A stretch of 64,000 nucleotides of DNA from Croceibacterium xixiisoli (GCF_009827305.1 NZ_WTYJ01000001.1:1116001-1180000); one strand, 5' to 3'; positions 1-7,069 are shown, counted from the stretch's first letter. Translations and numbers: made by a program. The notes: generated by a model from the sequence alone, not told the origin.

Positions 1-1
1 C

Positions 2-67
2 CAACGCATGTTTGCGCAAAGCCGGTCGGAGTTCAGCCGTCCGCAGGCCGCAACCCAGTCGGCCTGA
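2..67 (+). CDS. 3' end of an unidentified upstream gene (partial)
   Basis: An open frame enters from the left edge and reads to a TGA, giving the C-terminal tail QRMFAQSRSEFSRPQAATQSA. The piece is too short to identify. A strong hairpin lies 12 bases after the stop, which fits the end of a transcription unit and is the main reason for thinking the frame is real. Confidence 0.35.
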   Translation, partial: QRMFAQSRSEFSRPQAATQSA

Positions 68-79
68 CGGGCGCACGAC

Positions 80-116
80 CCCGGGCGGGCGACAGTGCTC
101 CGTTTGTCCGCCCGGG
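80..116 (+). terminator. GC-rich hairpin after the partial upstream gene
   Basis: CCCGGGCGG and CCGCCCGGG form a perfect 9-bp stem around a 19-base loop. No T-run follows, so it is a hairpin that could stall transcription or protect a 3' end rather than a textbook intrinsic terminator. Confidence 0.45.
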
Positions 117-228
117 ATCGTCAATTCGGCTGACCCCTCCAGCAGAGAGGGATGCAGCCAAGGGATTAGGATGACCCACCACCCGCGACCGGCGCAGTAT
201 GGCGCCGGCGCAGAGGAAAGGCATTGCC

Positions 229-1608
229 ATGGCCCCGTCGCCTCCAGCCACTGCTGACCAGCCGCAGTTCGAATCGGATTTCTCCTTCCGCAAGATCCGG
301 CTGGCCACGATCATTTCGATCACCAATCTGTTCGCCAGCAGCCTGCTCGCCTTTGGCGCGATCACGCTGGTGAACATCCCGATGACAAGCGAATTCGGCT
401 GGAGCCAGGCGCAATTCAGCTGGGCGACCAGCGCCATGCTCTGGTCCGGGGCGGTCTTCATGCCGCTGTTCGGCTTTCTCATAGACCGGATCGGGGTGCG
501 GCCCATTGTGATCCTGGGCACGGCGGCGGTCGGGCTGACCACGCTGGCCATGGGTTTCCAGACCGGGGAGTTGTGGCAATTCTATCTGCTGTTCGGCGTG
601 CTCGGTCTCTTCGGCAGCACGGCGATGGGCTATACCAAGGTGCTGGGCGCGCTGTTCACCCAGCATCGCGACAAGGCGCTGGCGCTGCTAGGGGTGGAAT
701 CGACGCTGGCCATGGCCACGCTGCCGCCGCTGCTCAACTGGCTGATCAGCGATTATGGCTGGCGCACCATGTTCATCACCTGCGGCTGCCTGGTGCTGTT
801 GTTGCTGCCGCTGATCTGGTTCACGCTGGATGAACCCGGCGAAATCGGCAGCGAACGCCGCCTGTTCCGCCGCCGTGACCGATCCGCTTCGCCCGATCAA
901 CCGCCCGCCGCTGCTGCCGCTTCCGCCGCCTTGCCCGGCCTGACCGTGCCGGAGGTGCTGCGCTGTCGCATCTATTGGGTGGTGGTCGCCGCCACCGTGC
1001 TGGGTGTGGCCCCGCGCAACGGGCTGATGCCCTTCCTTGTGCCCATGCTGCAGGAAAAGGGCTTCACCCAGTCCGATGCTGCCACTTACATGAGCCTTTC
1101 GGCGCTGATCGCCCCGCTTGGCACGCTGGCGGTGGGCTGGGCGCTGGATCGGTCGCGGCGCGGTCGGGTGGCGGCCCCTTTCACGATGATATCCTTCGCC
1201 GGCACGCTGGCCTTTCTGTTCGCGTCGATGAGTGTGGGCGCCTGGCCGCTGCTGATGGTGGCGGTTGCCTGCAGCGGCTTTGCCTTCGGCACGGTCCGCC
1301 CGATCGGCAGCTATCTGCACATCCGTTATTTCGGGCTCAAATCCTTCGGCTTCTACACTGGGCTGGAAAACTGCCTGCTGGCGCTGGGCATGGGTGCGGC
1401 TCCGCCGATCGTTGCCGCCATGCGCGACAGCAGCGGCGATTACACCAGCGGTTATGTCATGATGCTGGTGGCGCTGGCGATGGCCACTGGATTGTACTGG
1501 CTGCTCGGCAGCTATCGCTATCCGGCCGATATCGGCGCGGTTCCGATCGTTCCGGTGGAAAGCGCGGCAGAAAGCCAGCCGCCGCATGGTGCGCGGCTGC
1601 CGGCCTGA
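229..1608 (+). CDS. MFS transporter
   Basis: A 459-residue major facilitator superfamily permease with about 12 hydrophobic segments in two halves, split by a charged, Ala/Pro-rich cytoplasmic loop near residues 210-245 (ERRLFRRRDR). The FGFLIDRIGVRP stretch in the first half and GWALDRSRRGR in the second match the loop 2-3 and 8-9 signatures of MFS carriers. I chose the ATG preceded by AGAGGAAAGG rather than the in-frame ATG ten codons earlier, which has no ribosome binding site. The overall look is that of monocarboxylate/oxalate-type MFS carriers, but no substrate can be read from the sequence. It stands alone, with a convergent gene downstream. Confidence 0.85.
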   Translation: MAPSPPATADQPQFESDFSFRKIRLATIISITNLFASSLLAFGAITLVNIPMTSEFGWSQAQFSWATSAMLWSGAVFMPLFGFLIDRIGVRPIVILGTAAVGLTTLAMGFQTGELWQFYLLFGVLGLFGSTAMGYTKVLGALFTQHRDKALALLGVESTLAMATLPPLLNWLISDYGWRTMFITCGCLVLLLLPLIWFTLDEPGEIGSERRLFRRRDRSASPDQPPAAAAASAALPGLTVPEVLRCRIYWVVVAATVLGVAPRNGLMPFLVPMLQEKGFTQSDAATYMSLSALIAPLGTLAVGWALDRSRRGRVAAPFTMISFAGTLAFLFASMSVGAWPLLMVAVACSGFAFGTVRPIGSYLHIRYFGLKSFGFYTGLENCLLALGMGAAPPIVAAMRDSSGDYTSGYVMMLVALAMATGLYWLLGSYRYPADIGAVPIVPVESAAESQPPHGARLPA

Positions 1609-1659
1609 GGAAGGGACATCGCTGCCCGCACAGGGCAGGCGGCGATGTCCGGCCAGCGA

Positions 1660-1857
1660 TCAGGAACGGTTCTTCCGGCTGCGGCGAAGCAGGGCAACGC
1701 TTACCAGGCCGGCGCCGAACAGGGCCAGCATGCCGGGCTCTGGCACGCGGACGGGCAGCGGCGGCTTCGTATTGGCGACTTGCGCCTGCGCCGGGCCCGA
1801 AACGGCCACAGTGGCGGCAGTGGCAAGAGACAGAGCGATCAAACAATTGCGGATCAT
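1660..1857 (-). CDS. Mini PEP-CTERM sorting-domain protein
   Basis: A 65-residue protein made almost only of an N-terminal signal peptide (cleavage near AQA-Q, residue 26) and a C-terminal sorting tail: VPEP at residues 38-41, a hydrophobic segment GMLALFGAGLVSVALL, then RRSRKNRS. This is the PEP-CTERM architecture recognised by exosortase/EpsH systems. The mature region between the two signals is only about a dozen residues (VANTKPPLPVR). A strong AGGAGGTG ribosome binding site precedes the ATG, so it is a real gene rather than a chance frame. A sigma54-like promoter sits at the expected distance upstream. No exosortase gene is in the window. Confidence 0.85.
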   Translation of the reverse strand: MIRNCLIALSLATAATVAVSGPAQAQVANTKPPLPVRVPEPGMLALFGAGLVSVALLRRSRKNRS

Positions 1858-1894
1858 GATATGTTACACCTCCTGTTGATGTAATCTCCGTTAT

Positions 1895-1910
1895 TCAAAA
1901 CCTGTGCCAA
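1895..1910 (-). promoter_or_regulatory. Candidate sigma54 promoter of the PEP-CTERM gene
   Basis: The minus strand reads TTGGCACAGGTTTTGA. The -24 element TTGGCAC is a full match. The -12 element reads TTGA instead of TTGC, with correct -24/-12 spacing. Transcription would start about 28 bases before the ATG, leaving room for the AGGAGGTG site. PEP-CTERM systems in other proteobacteria are known to be governed by RpoN with the PrsK/PrsR pair, so the location makes sense. The missing -12 C lowers confidence. Confidence 0.55.
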
Positions 1911-2227
1911 TTGCGAATTTTGGCGATTTTAATTGGATACAATTGTAAATCATCTCTGTGTTTGTAAGTTGTTCCGACATGGCTGGCCGGAAATGCCGAA
2001 GGTGTTTTTTACAAATTGATCGCCAAAGCTTCATGGGTACCGGCTGGCTGCAGCTGGAAGCATGTCGCGATTCAATCTTCCGCCGTTGCGGCCATGCCCG
2101 GCATCCGTTCGTCATGTGCCTCCACGCTGCAACAAAACTGGCGCAGCTTGGCTGCTCATCAGGAACGAAATGCCTGTAAAAGCTTTGTTAACCGCAGCTG
2201 CATCGGTCGCAGCGCACGAGGAAATTC
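1911..2227. other. Intergenic region, AT-rich on its left side
   Basis: The left part (to about 2030) is markedly AT-rich for this genome and would hold the upstream activator sites of the sigma54-like promoter. The right part has ordinary base composition. I found no convincing coding frame, RNA gene or repeat. The last 15 bases contain the GAGGA ribosome binding site of the following small gene. Confidence 0.5.
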
Positions 2228-2377
2228 ATGAGTTTGCATCACCACGGTGCCAGTATGCGCCACAAGATCTCGCCACAGTCGGACACGCGAATCTCTGACG
2301 CATCGACTGCGCAAGACAGTCATACCCACCTTTCGGGGCAGGAATTGCGCCGCCTGGTCGCGGCGATGGTGGATTGA
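2228..2377 (+). CDS. 49-residue protein of an unnamed two-member family
   Basis: The frame starts ATG AGT TTG and ends at TGA, with GAGGA eight bases upstream of the start. The product begins MSLHHHGAS and ends HLSGQELRRLVAAMVD. The end is nearly the same as that of a second small gene about 4.3 kb away (LSRQELQRLVAAMID), and the starts also agree (M-x-L/F-H-x-x-G-A). A conserved amphipathic C-terminal helix and a His-rich, low-complexity N-terminus are all that can be seen. There is no signal peptide, membrane segment or Cys motif. The function is unknown. Confidence 0.6.
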   Translation: MSLHHHGASMRHKISPQSDTRISDASTAQDSHTHLSGQELRRLVAAMVD

Positions 2378-2413
2378 AACAATTCCTCTGGCAATCAGCG
2401 CCAGACAGACATG

Positions 2414-2441
2414 AAAAAGCCCGCCGGAATCTCCAGCGGGC
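2414..2441 (-). terminator. Intrinsic terminator of sciP
   Basis: Read on the minus strand, GCCCGCTGG and CCGGCGGGC pair (8 of 9) around a short loop, followed directly by TTTTT. It lies about 25 bases after the sciP stop codon. Confidence 0.8.
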
Positions 2442-2465
2442 CAACCCATTCAACTGATATGGCGA

Positions 2466-2789
2466 TCAGACGGCGGGCGTCAGCAGGGCGATCGGCCGTT
2501 GCTGTTCCGCTTGTCGTGCGCGAAATTCCTGCAGATCGCGCACCCGCAATCCGCGCAGACCGGATCGCTCGACATGGCGCTGCCAACTGTTGAATTCTTC
2601 CCGCGTCAGGCTGTAGCGCATCATCGCTTCCTCGACGGTGAGCAGGCCGCCGGTCACGGCGTAGACCACCTCCGCCTTCCGGCGCACGACCCAACGTATG
2701 GTGTCGGCCGGCGGCAAATCGTCCAGTCCCATCGCCTCTCCGCAAGGGCCCATCACTTGCAGCGGCTGGGTCTCCTCAATCTGTGACAT
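2466..2789 (-). CDS. sciP: SciP-type CtrA inhibitor (DUF1153)
   Basis: A 107-residue DNA-binding protein of the DUF1153/SciP family, confined to alphaproteobacteria. LPPADT (25-30), RRKAEVV (36-42), GGLLTVEEA, RYSLTREEF and WQ (69-70) follow the helix-turn-helix signature of Caulobacter SciP in order. In Caulobacter, SciP binds CtrA at CtrA-dependent promoters and blocks polymerase recruitment, which resets flagellar and division genes in the cell cycle. This copy has about 20 extra N-terminal residues and a short C-terminal extension. It is transcribed alone, with its own terminator and a TTAAC-rich upstream region. It is a plausible link to the flagellar cluster about 40 kb away. Confidence 0.85.
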   Translation of the reverse strand: MSQIEETQPLQVMGPCGEAMGLDDLPPADTIRWVVRRKAEVVYAVTGGLLTVEEAMMRYSLTREEFNSWQRHVERSGLRGLRVRDLQEFRARQAEQQRPIALLTPAV

Positions 2790-2855
2790 ATTGTAAAACT
2801 TCCCTCAGCGACCCGGGTATTTTGTGCGACCTTTATGCCATCTGGCTGACGCGTA

Positions 2856-2863
2856 ATGGTTAG
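2856..2863 (-). promoter_or_regulatory. Possible CtrA half-site upstream of sciP
   Basis: The minus strand reads CTAACCAT, one base from the CtrA half-site TTAACCAT, 67 bases before the sciP start. Two TTAACG/TTAACC words follow further upstream. None forms a clean TTAA-N7-TTAA box, so this is only suggestive. The sciP promoter in Caulobacter is CtrA-dependent. Confidence 0.25.
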
Positions 2864-2965
2864 TTTTCGGTAAAGTTCCACCGTTAACGCGGCAAAACGC
2901 GTTACAAATACGGTTAACGTGTAAAAACCTACGCATTGCGCCTTGTCATATGCTGCTCCGATGGG

Positions 2966-3000
2966 GGGCAGCGCCGGCCAGGGGAAAACCGGCGCTGCCC
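2966..3000 (-). terminator. Perfect 12-bp hairpin after the hemerythrin gene
   Basis: GGGCAGCGCCGG and CCGGCGCTGCCC form a perfect 12-bp stem with an 11-base loop, beginning five bases after the hemerythrin stop. No T-run follows on either strand. Confidence 0.6.
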
Positions 3001-3004
3001 GCGG

Positions 3005-3517
3005 TCATGCCATTACCAGGTTGACCGCAGTCGGTACGGCGACCGGCAGACCATTGGCCTTGGCCTCCGCCATCAGTTCCTGCTTGCGGGCCAGCATCTG
3101 GTCCCCCAGCTGTTTCAGATCGACATCGGCCTTGCGGCATTGGGCAAACATGCCTTCGCCGCGGGCTTCTTCTTCATGAACATGGTGCTTGATCTCTTCG
3201 GACAGCACCTTGACCTTGGCGTCATAGAAATCGTCGGCGGGCGATCCGGCTTCGATATCGTTGATCAGCACCTTGGCGCCATCATGTTCGACATAGGCTT
3301 CGTCCAGCAGATCATCTTCGATCTTGCCACGAAACGCCGGATAGAAAATCTCTTCCTCGATCGCGGTATGAATTTTCAGTTCGGTGCAGATCTGCTGGGC
3401 CAGGCGCTGCTTGGCCGTGTCGGATTTGCTGTTTTCGAACTTCTCGAACAGGTCTTCCACTGTCCGATGATCAGCCTTCAGCAGGGCGATCGCATCGGAA
3501 TAGGTTTCCTTCGTCAT
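3005..3517 (-). CDS. Hemerythrin (HHE) domain protein
   Basis: A 170-residue, mostly helical cytoplasmic protein with the HHE cation-binding motif: H in LLKADHRTVEDL, HTAIEEEIFYP, EHDGAKV and HHVHEEEARGEGMF. These His and Glu/Asp residues would hold a non-haem di-iron site. Family roles include oxygen or nitric-oxide sensing and iron handling, and nothing here decides among them. The ATG chosen follows GAGGATCAGGATC. A TTG five codons upstream is less likely. The neighbouring upstream gene on the same strand is an isochorismatase-like hydrolase 58 bases away, so the two may be co-transcribed. Confidence 0.85.
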   Translation of the reverse strand: MTKETYSDAIALLKADHRTVEDLFEKFENSKSDTAKQRLAQQICTELKIHTAIEEEIFYPAFRGKIEDDLLDEAYVEHDGAKVLINDIEAGSPADDFYDAKVKVLSEEIKHHVHEEEARGEGMFAQCRKADVDLKQLGDQMLARKQELMAEAKANGLPVAVPTAVNLVMA

Positions 3518-3574
3518 GATCCTGATCCTCAATTCATGGGGTTTGAAATCGGGAGTGTTGGATGGGCAGTCGCT

Positions 3575-4219
3575 TCATGGCGGCATGGCAGCCTCCGAAG
3601 AACGCTGGCGCTGGCGGCTGGCGGCCCATTCCGCCAATGTCAGGGCGGGGGTCGCCCGGGTTTCGGCGCTCATGCCGCGGCGGACAATGCCGAGTGCGGA
3701 TCTTTCCCGGGCGGGGTTGATCGCTGCGGTCGCGTCCTGCGGCACCCACAGTCCATAATCGCGCATATAGGCGTCGGCCGCGGTGAAGAGGATGCACATG
3801 TCCGTCGCGATGCCGGTCAACACCAGATCGCGCACGCCCAGCTTGGGCAGCAGCACGGGCAGATTGGTGGCGTAGAAGCCGGAATACTGCGGTTTGATGA
3901 CGAAATAATCGCCATCGCGCGGGGCGATGCGGTCCACCACAGGGTTGCCCGTCTTGCGCGCGCGCTTCACCAGTTGCGAGGCTTCGGAATGCCATTCGCC
4001 GAAATTGTCGTTCACATAGATCACGGGGTGGCCGGCGGCATCGGCCTGATCGCGCAGATGCAGTATGGGGCCGCATGCATCTTCAGCCCGTGCCTTCAAC
4101 TTCTCGCCTTCGTCGAAATCGAAACAGTTGATCATGTCGATGATGATCAGCGCCGCCCCATCGGCCGGGGCATCGCGGCTGGGGGCGGTGGGCGCATCAT
4201 GGTCGTTTGCTGCGGGCAT
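3575..4219 (-). CDS. Isochorismatase-family cysteine hydrolase
   Basis: A 214-residue alpha/beta hydrolase of the isochorismatase/nicotinamidase superfamily. The expected triad is in place: D28 (LIIIDMIN), K109 (YFVIKPQYSGF) and C142 (GIATDMCILFTA), with the cis-peptide region GIATD ahead of the Cys. Several substrates are possible in the family (isochorismate, nicotinamide, N-carbamoyl compounds, ureidoacrylate), and no siderophore or NAD genes are near to choose among them. A longer reading frame exists upstream, but the start MPAANDHD is where family similarity begins. The product is probably cytoplasmic. Confidence 0.85.
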   Translation of the reverse strand: MPAANDHDAPTAPSRDAPADGAALIIIDMINCFDFDEGEKLKARAEDACGPILHLRDQADAAGHPVIYVNDNFGEWHSEASQLVKRARKTGNPVVDRIAPRDGDYFVIKPQYSGFYATNLPVLLPKLGVRDLVLTGIATDMCILFTAADAYMRDYGLWVPQDATAAINPARERSALGIVRRGMSAETRATPALTLAEWAASRQRQRSSEAAMPP

Positions 4220-4277
4220 GATAAATCCGACAAAGGCCTGCCGGGGGAATGGTTCCACTGCGTGTGATTGCCAAATG

Positions 4278-5144
4278 TTAACCCGTATTGCCCGGGGCGT
4301 GCTGCCGCCCTCCATCGGCTCTGCTGGCCCTCTCATCCGGCTGCGGTCGGCCGGGCGGCAGCTCTGCCTGCACCGGCACCAGCACCACCAGCTTGTAGTC
4401 GCGCCGCTCGGCCGGGTTCAGCGTGTGCTGGCGATAGGTCAGCCGACCATCGGCCGGGTGATCGAACAGCCGCTCCCCGCCTTCACGCGCCAGCACGCTT
4501 TGTGCCTCCCACTCTTCGTCGAACAAGGGAGATTGCGTGCGCAGATCATCCACCAGCGCGGTGAAGCGCGGATCGTCCCTCAGCCGGGCGGCATCGGCAC
4601 GGAATTCGGCCAGCAGGCGGCGGGCGCGATTGTCCCAGTCGGGTATCAGGGCTCGTGCCGATGCTGCGGTGAAGGTGTAGCGCAGCAGATTGGCCTGCGG
4701 GCAGCCCTCTCCTCCCAGCCAGTCGCCGAACAGATGCGCCGCCGCCGCGTTCCAGCAGCAGGCGTTCCACAGGGGATCCAGCCCATAGGCCGGGTGGGGC
4801 AGGGCCTGCACTAACGCGCTGATCGCTTCCGGTGCCTGGTGGGCAAGGGGGCTGGGCGGGGCCTGCGGATCGCGGCGTCCGGCCAGTTCGAACAGATAGG
4901 CCCGCTCGGCCGCCGTCAGCACCAGCGCATCGGCCAGCCTGCCCAGCGTGGCCGGCGCGATGGCGATCGGCCGGCCCTGTTCGATCCAGGCGCACCAGGT
5001 GACCCCGATCCCGGCGCGCTGCGCCAGCTCTTCCCGCCGCAGGCCGGGCGTGCGGCGACGGCGCAACGGGCCCTCGGGCGCAATGCGTTCGCGGTGGGAT
5101 CGGATGAACCGGCCCAGCAGGCGGCGCTGATCGTCTGTTTCCAT
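4278..5144 (-). CDS. XRE-family regulator with MmyB-like ligand domain
   Basis: A 288-residue regulator. An N-terminal Cro/cI-type helix-turn-helix (LGRFIRSHRERI to IEQGRPIAIAPATLGRLADAL, about residues 8-70) is followed by a PAS-like MmyB ligand-binding domain (AYGLDPLWNACCWNAAAAHLF, then YRQHTLNPAERRDYKLVVLVP). This build is common in actinobacterial and proteobacterial regulators next to a target oxidoreductase or methyltransferase. It diverges from a methyltransferase gene, and the 81-bp gap contains a palindromic operator candidate, so control of itself and of the methyltransferase is likely. The ATG at METDDQRR was chosen because it opens the helix-turn-helix domain. The frame runs further upstream into the operator, which cannot be coding. 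Confidence 0.8.
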   Translation of the reverse strand: METDDQRRLLGRFIRSHRERIAPEGPLRRRRTPGLRREELAQRAGIGVTWCAWIEQGRPIAIAPATLGRLADALVLTAAERAYLFELAGRRDPQAPPSPLAHQAPEAISALVQALPHPAYGLDPLWNACCWNAAAAHLFGDWLGGEGCPQANLLRYTFTAASARALIPDWDNRARRLLAEFRADAARLRDDPRFTALVDDLRTQSPLFDEEWEAQSVLAREGGERLFDHPADGRLTYRQHTLNPAERRDYKLVVLVPVQAELPPGRPQPDERASRADGGRQHAPGNTG

Positions 5145-5155
5145 GGTGGCATTTA

Positions 5156-5194
5156 TAACAGGATAAGATAGTCCATTGTAACAGGTTATGGACT
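5156..5194. promoter_or_regulatory. Operator candidate between MmyB-like regulator and methyltransferase
   Basis: TAACAGGATA and TAACAGGTTA repeat with starts 23 bases apart (about two helical turns). The second copy is itself TAAC-AG-GTTA. AGTCCAT and ATGGACT flank that copy as a perfect 7-bp inverted repeat with an 11-base spacer. Nested symmetry in a divergent promoter is typical of a dimeric repressor site. Confidence 0.55.
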
Positions 5195-5225
5195 GCGCTC
5201 TGTCCTTGGCGAAAGGAACAGTCTG

Positions 5226-6023
5226 ATGAACCAAACGCCATCCCGCCCCCCGTCCCATGATCAGAAGGTCGACAGCCAGTTCGGTGCGCAGGCGCAGGCC
5301 TATATCGACAGCGCCGTCCACGCCGGTGGCGATGATCTCGACGCGGTGGAGGCACTGGCTGCGGATCGGCAGCCCGCCCATGCGGTGGATCTGGGCACCG
5401 GCGGCGGCCATGTCGCCTGGCGGCTGGCGCGCCATGCCCGGCGGGTCAGTGCGATCGATCTGTCCCCGGCGATGGTGGCGGCGGTGGAGTCAGCGGCGGC
5501 GCAGCGCGGGCTGGGCAATATCACCGGCGTGGTGGCCCCGGCCGAGCGCATTCCGCTGGATGATGGCAGCACCGATCTGCTGGCCTGCCGCTTCTCAACC
5601 CATCACTGGCGCGATGTCGATGCCGGCTTGCGGGAAGCGCGGCGCATCCTGCAGCCCGGTGCCACGGCGATCTTCATCGATGTAGTCTCCCCCGGCTACG
5701 CGCCGTTCGACACCCATCTGCAGGCACTGGAACTGCTGCGCGATCCTTCCCACGTGCGCAATTACACACCAGCCGAATGGGCCTCGGCCCTGGCGCGCGC
5801 CGGTTTCCGCCTGCGCGCCACGCAGACGCGGCGGTTGCGGATGGATTATGCCAGCTGGGTGGACCGCATGCGCACGCCGGAGGTTCATCGTGCGGCGATC
5901 CTGTCGCTGCAACAACATGCCGCTGCCGAAACCGCCCGCTATTTTGCGATCGAGGCCAATGGATCCTTCACGCTGGACACGCTGCAACTGGAAGTGACCG
6001 CCTGTCGCGCGCGGTCGGCATGA
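5226..6023 (+). CDS. Class I SAM-dependent methyltransferase
   Basis: A 265-residue Methyltransf_11-type enzyme. SAM-binding motif I is VDLGTGGGHV (about 54-63), the acidic residue ending strand 2 is in VSAIDLSPAM, and motif III is LQPGATAIFIDVV. The general layout resembles UbiE/small-molecule methyltransferases. The acceptor is unknown. AAAGGA lies ten bases before the ATG. Its position opposite an MmyB-like regulator suggests a ligand-controlled detoxification or modification step. Confidence 0.85.
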   Translation: MNQTPSRPPSHDQKVDSQFGAQAQAYIDSAVHAGGDDLDAVEALAADRQPAHAVDLGTGGGHVAWRLARHARRVSAIDLSPAMVAAVESAAAQRGLGNITGVVAPAERIPLDDGSTDLLACRFSTHHWRDVDAGLREARRILQPGATAIFIDVVSPGYAPFDTHLQALELLRDPSHVRNYTPAEWASALARAGFRLRATQTRRLRMDYASWVDRMRTPEVHRAAILSLQQHAAAETARYFAIEANGSFTLDTLQLEVTACRARSA

Positions 6024-6061
6024 AGGGGAAAACGCAGTTTGCGGCGGACAAGCATTGAAAA

Positions 6062-6109
6062 ACGTCAGGCACTCGATTATATCGCGCGTGCCTGACGTCG
6101 CTAGCGACG
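6062..6109. other. Perfect hairpin plus palindrome between methyltransferase and IF-1 gene
   Basis: ACGTCAGGCAC and GTGCCTGACGT form a perfect 11-bp stem around a 15-base loop that can itself fold (CGAT/ATCG). CGTCGCTAGCGACG, a perfect 14-bp palindrome, overlaps its right edge. There is no T-run. It may be a terminator or mRNA-end structure for the methyltransferase, or a structured leader for the IF-1-like gene that begins about 120 bases later. Confidence 0.5.
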
Positions 6110-6229
6110 GAATTTGATACGGGTCCCCTGACGGGCCTTCCCGATTTCGCCTTCCAATCCATGATGCCTGGCTCCGCTGCGCGCGAGAATGCGCTGCTGC
6201 TTTTCCGGTCGTGTGAGAAAGGACCAAAC

Positions 6230-6499
6230 TTGGCGAAAGAAGAACTGCTGACCATGGAAGGCCACATCGACGAAATCTACCCTGACGGGCGATTTGGTGT
6301 GATGCTGGACAATGACCATCGGATCATCGCCTATACTGCCGGCAAGATGCGCAAATTCCGCATTCGTTCGGTGGTTGGTGACCGGGTGCATGTCGAAATG
6401 ACACCCTATGATCTGAGCAAGGGACGCATCATCTTCCGCGAACGGACCCCGGGCACAGGCCCCGCACCCAGGAAGGGTGGCAGCGGCTTCAGGCGCTGA
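6230..6499 (+). CDS. IF-1 paralogue with basic C-terminal tail
   Basis: An 89-residue S1/OB-fold protein that follows translation initiation factor IF-1 closely: [55 protein letters not shown]-1 normally ends after the last of these at about 72 residues. This one carries an added tail, [18 protein letters not shown], rich in Arg, Gly and Pro. The start appears to be TTG, since AAAGGA sits correctly before it and the homologous AKEELL sequence begins at the next codon. Synteny around a primary infA is absent, so this may be a second, condition-specific copy. It is followed at once by a 58-residue small gene and then a convergent cold-shock gene. Confidence 0.8.
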   Translation: MAKEELLTMEGHIDEIYPDGRFGVMLDNDHRIIAYTAGKMRKFRIRSVVGDRVHVEMTPYDLSKGRIIFRERTPGTGPAPRKGGSGFRR

Positions 6500-6548
6500 T
6501 CAATCGATAAACTCGGCCGCGCACAGGGCGCGGCCGCCAAAGGAATAC

Positions 6549-6725
6549 ATGAACTTTCACAATACCGGTGCCATCGCGCACCCTTCAGTACCGCATATCA
6601 TTCATCATATCGGCATGGCGCTGCGCAACAGCACGCCCATGGCGCCCCGGGCCGCAAAGACCGCCCCCTGCGCCGTTCTGTCCAGACAGGAACTGCAGCG
6701 TCTCGTCGCTGCCATGATCGACTAA
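6549..6725 (+). CDS. 58-residue protein of the same unnamed small family
   Basis: The frame opens MNFHNTGAIAHP and closes LSRQELQRLVAAMID, with AAAGGAATAC before the ATG. Both ends match the 49-residue gene upstream, while the middle is unrelated in length and sequence. The middle is rich in His, Pro and Ala. It lies 50 bases after the IF-1-like gene on the same strand and may be expressed with it. No function is assigned. Confidence 0.6.
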   Translation: MNFHNTGAIAHPSVPHIIHHIGMALRNSTPMAPRAAKTAPCAVLSRQELQRLVAAMID

Positions 6726-6862
6726 CATCGATTGTCCCGGGTTGCGGACCCGGGAACTTCCCCCCAAAACATTCCTGCCGAAAATCCGGGAACATCGTTC
6801 CAGGAATTCAGGCAAAAAAATACCGGGGGCGGCAAGCCACCCCCGGCATCGGAATCATCGGA

Positions 6863-7069
6863 TCACAGTGCGACCAGATTGACAGCCGATTCCTTGCCAT
6901 TGCGGCCGGTTTCGACTTCATAGGAAAGGCGCTGTTCCTTCTGCAGGGTGCGCAGGCCGGCGGCCTGGACTGCAGTGATGTGAACGAAGCTGTCCGCGCC
7001 GCCATCTTCGGGCGCGATAAAGCCATAACCTTTGTCTTCATTGAAAAATTTAACGGTACCTACGGGCAT
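6863..7069 (-). CDS. Cold-shock protein (CspA family)
   Basis: A 68-residue single cold-shock domain. It starts MPVGTVKFFNEDKGYGFI, with RNP1 (KGYGFI) and RNP2 (DSFVHI) in place and a C-terminus of ESAVNLVAL. Such proteins bind single-stranded RNA and DNA and melt secondary structure. AAGGAAG precedes the ATG. The roughly 170-base leader upstream includes complementary stretches, such as CCGGTCGCGACATTGCGATCCGG, that could form the temperature-responsive leader usual for csp mRNAs. It converges on the IF-1-like/small-protein pair. Confidence 0.92.
   Translation of the reverse strand: MPVGTVKFFNEDKGYGFIAPEDGGADSFVHITAVQAAGLRTLQKEQRLSYEVETGRNGKESAVNLVAL

Noticed and set aside
4278-5435. Extended 385-residue form of the MmyB-like regulator
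   Set aside because: The extra N-terminus crosses the palindromic operator and overlaps the divergent methyltransferase; the domain begins at METDDQRR.
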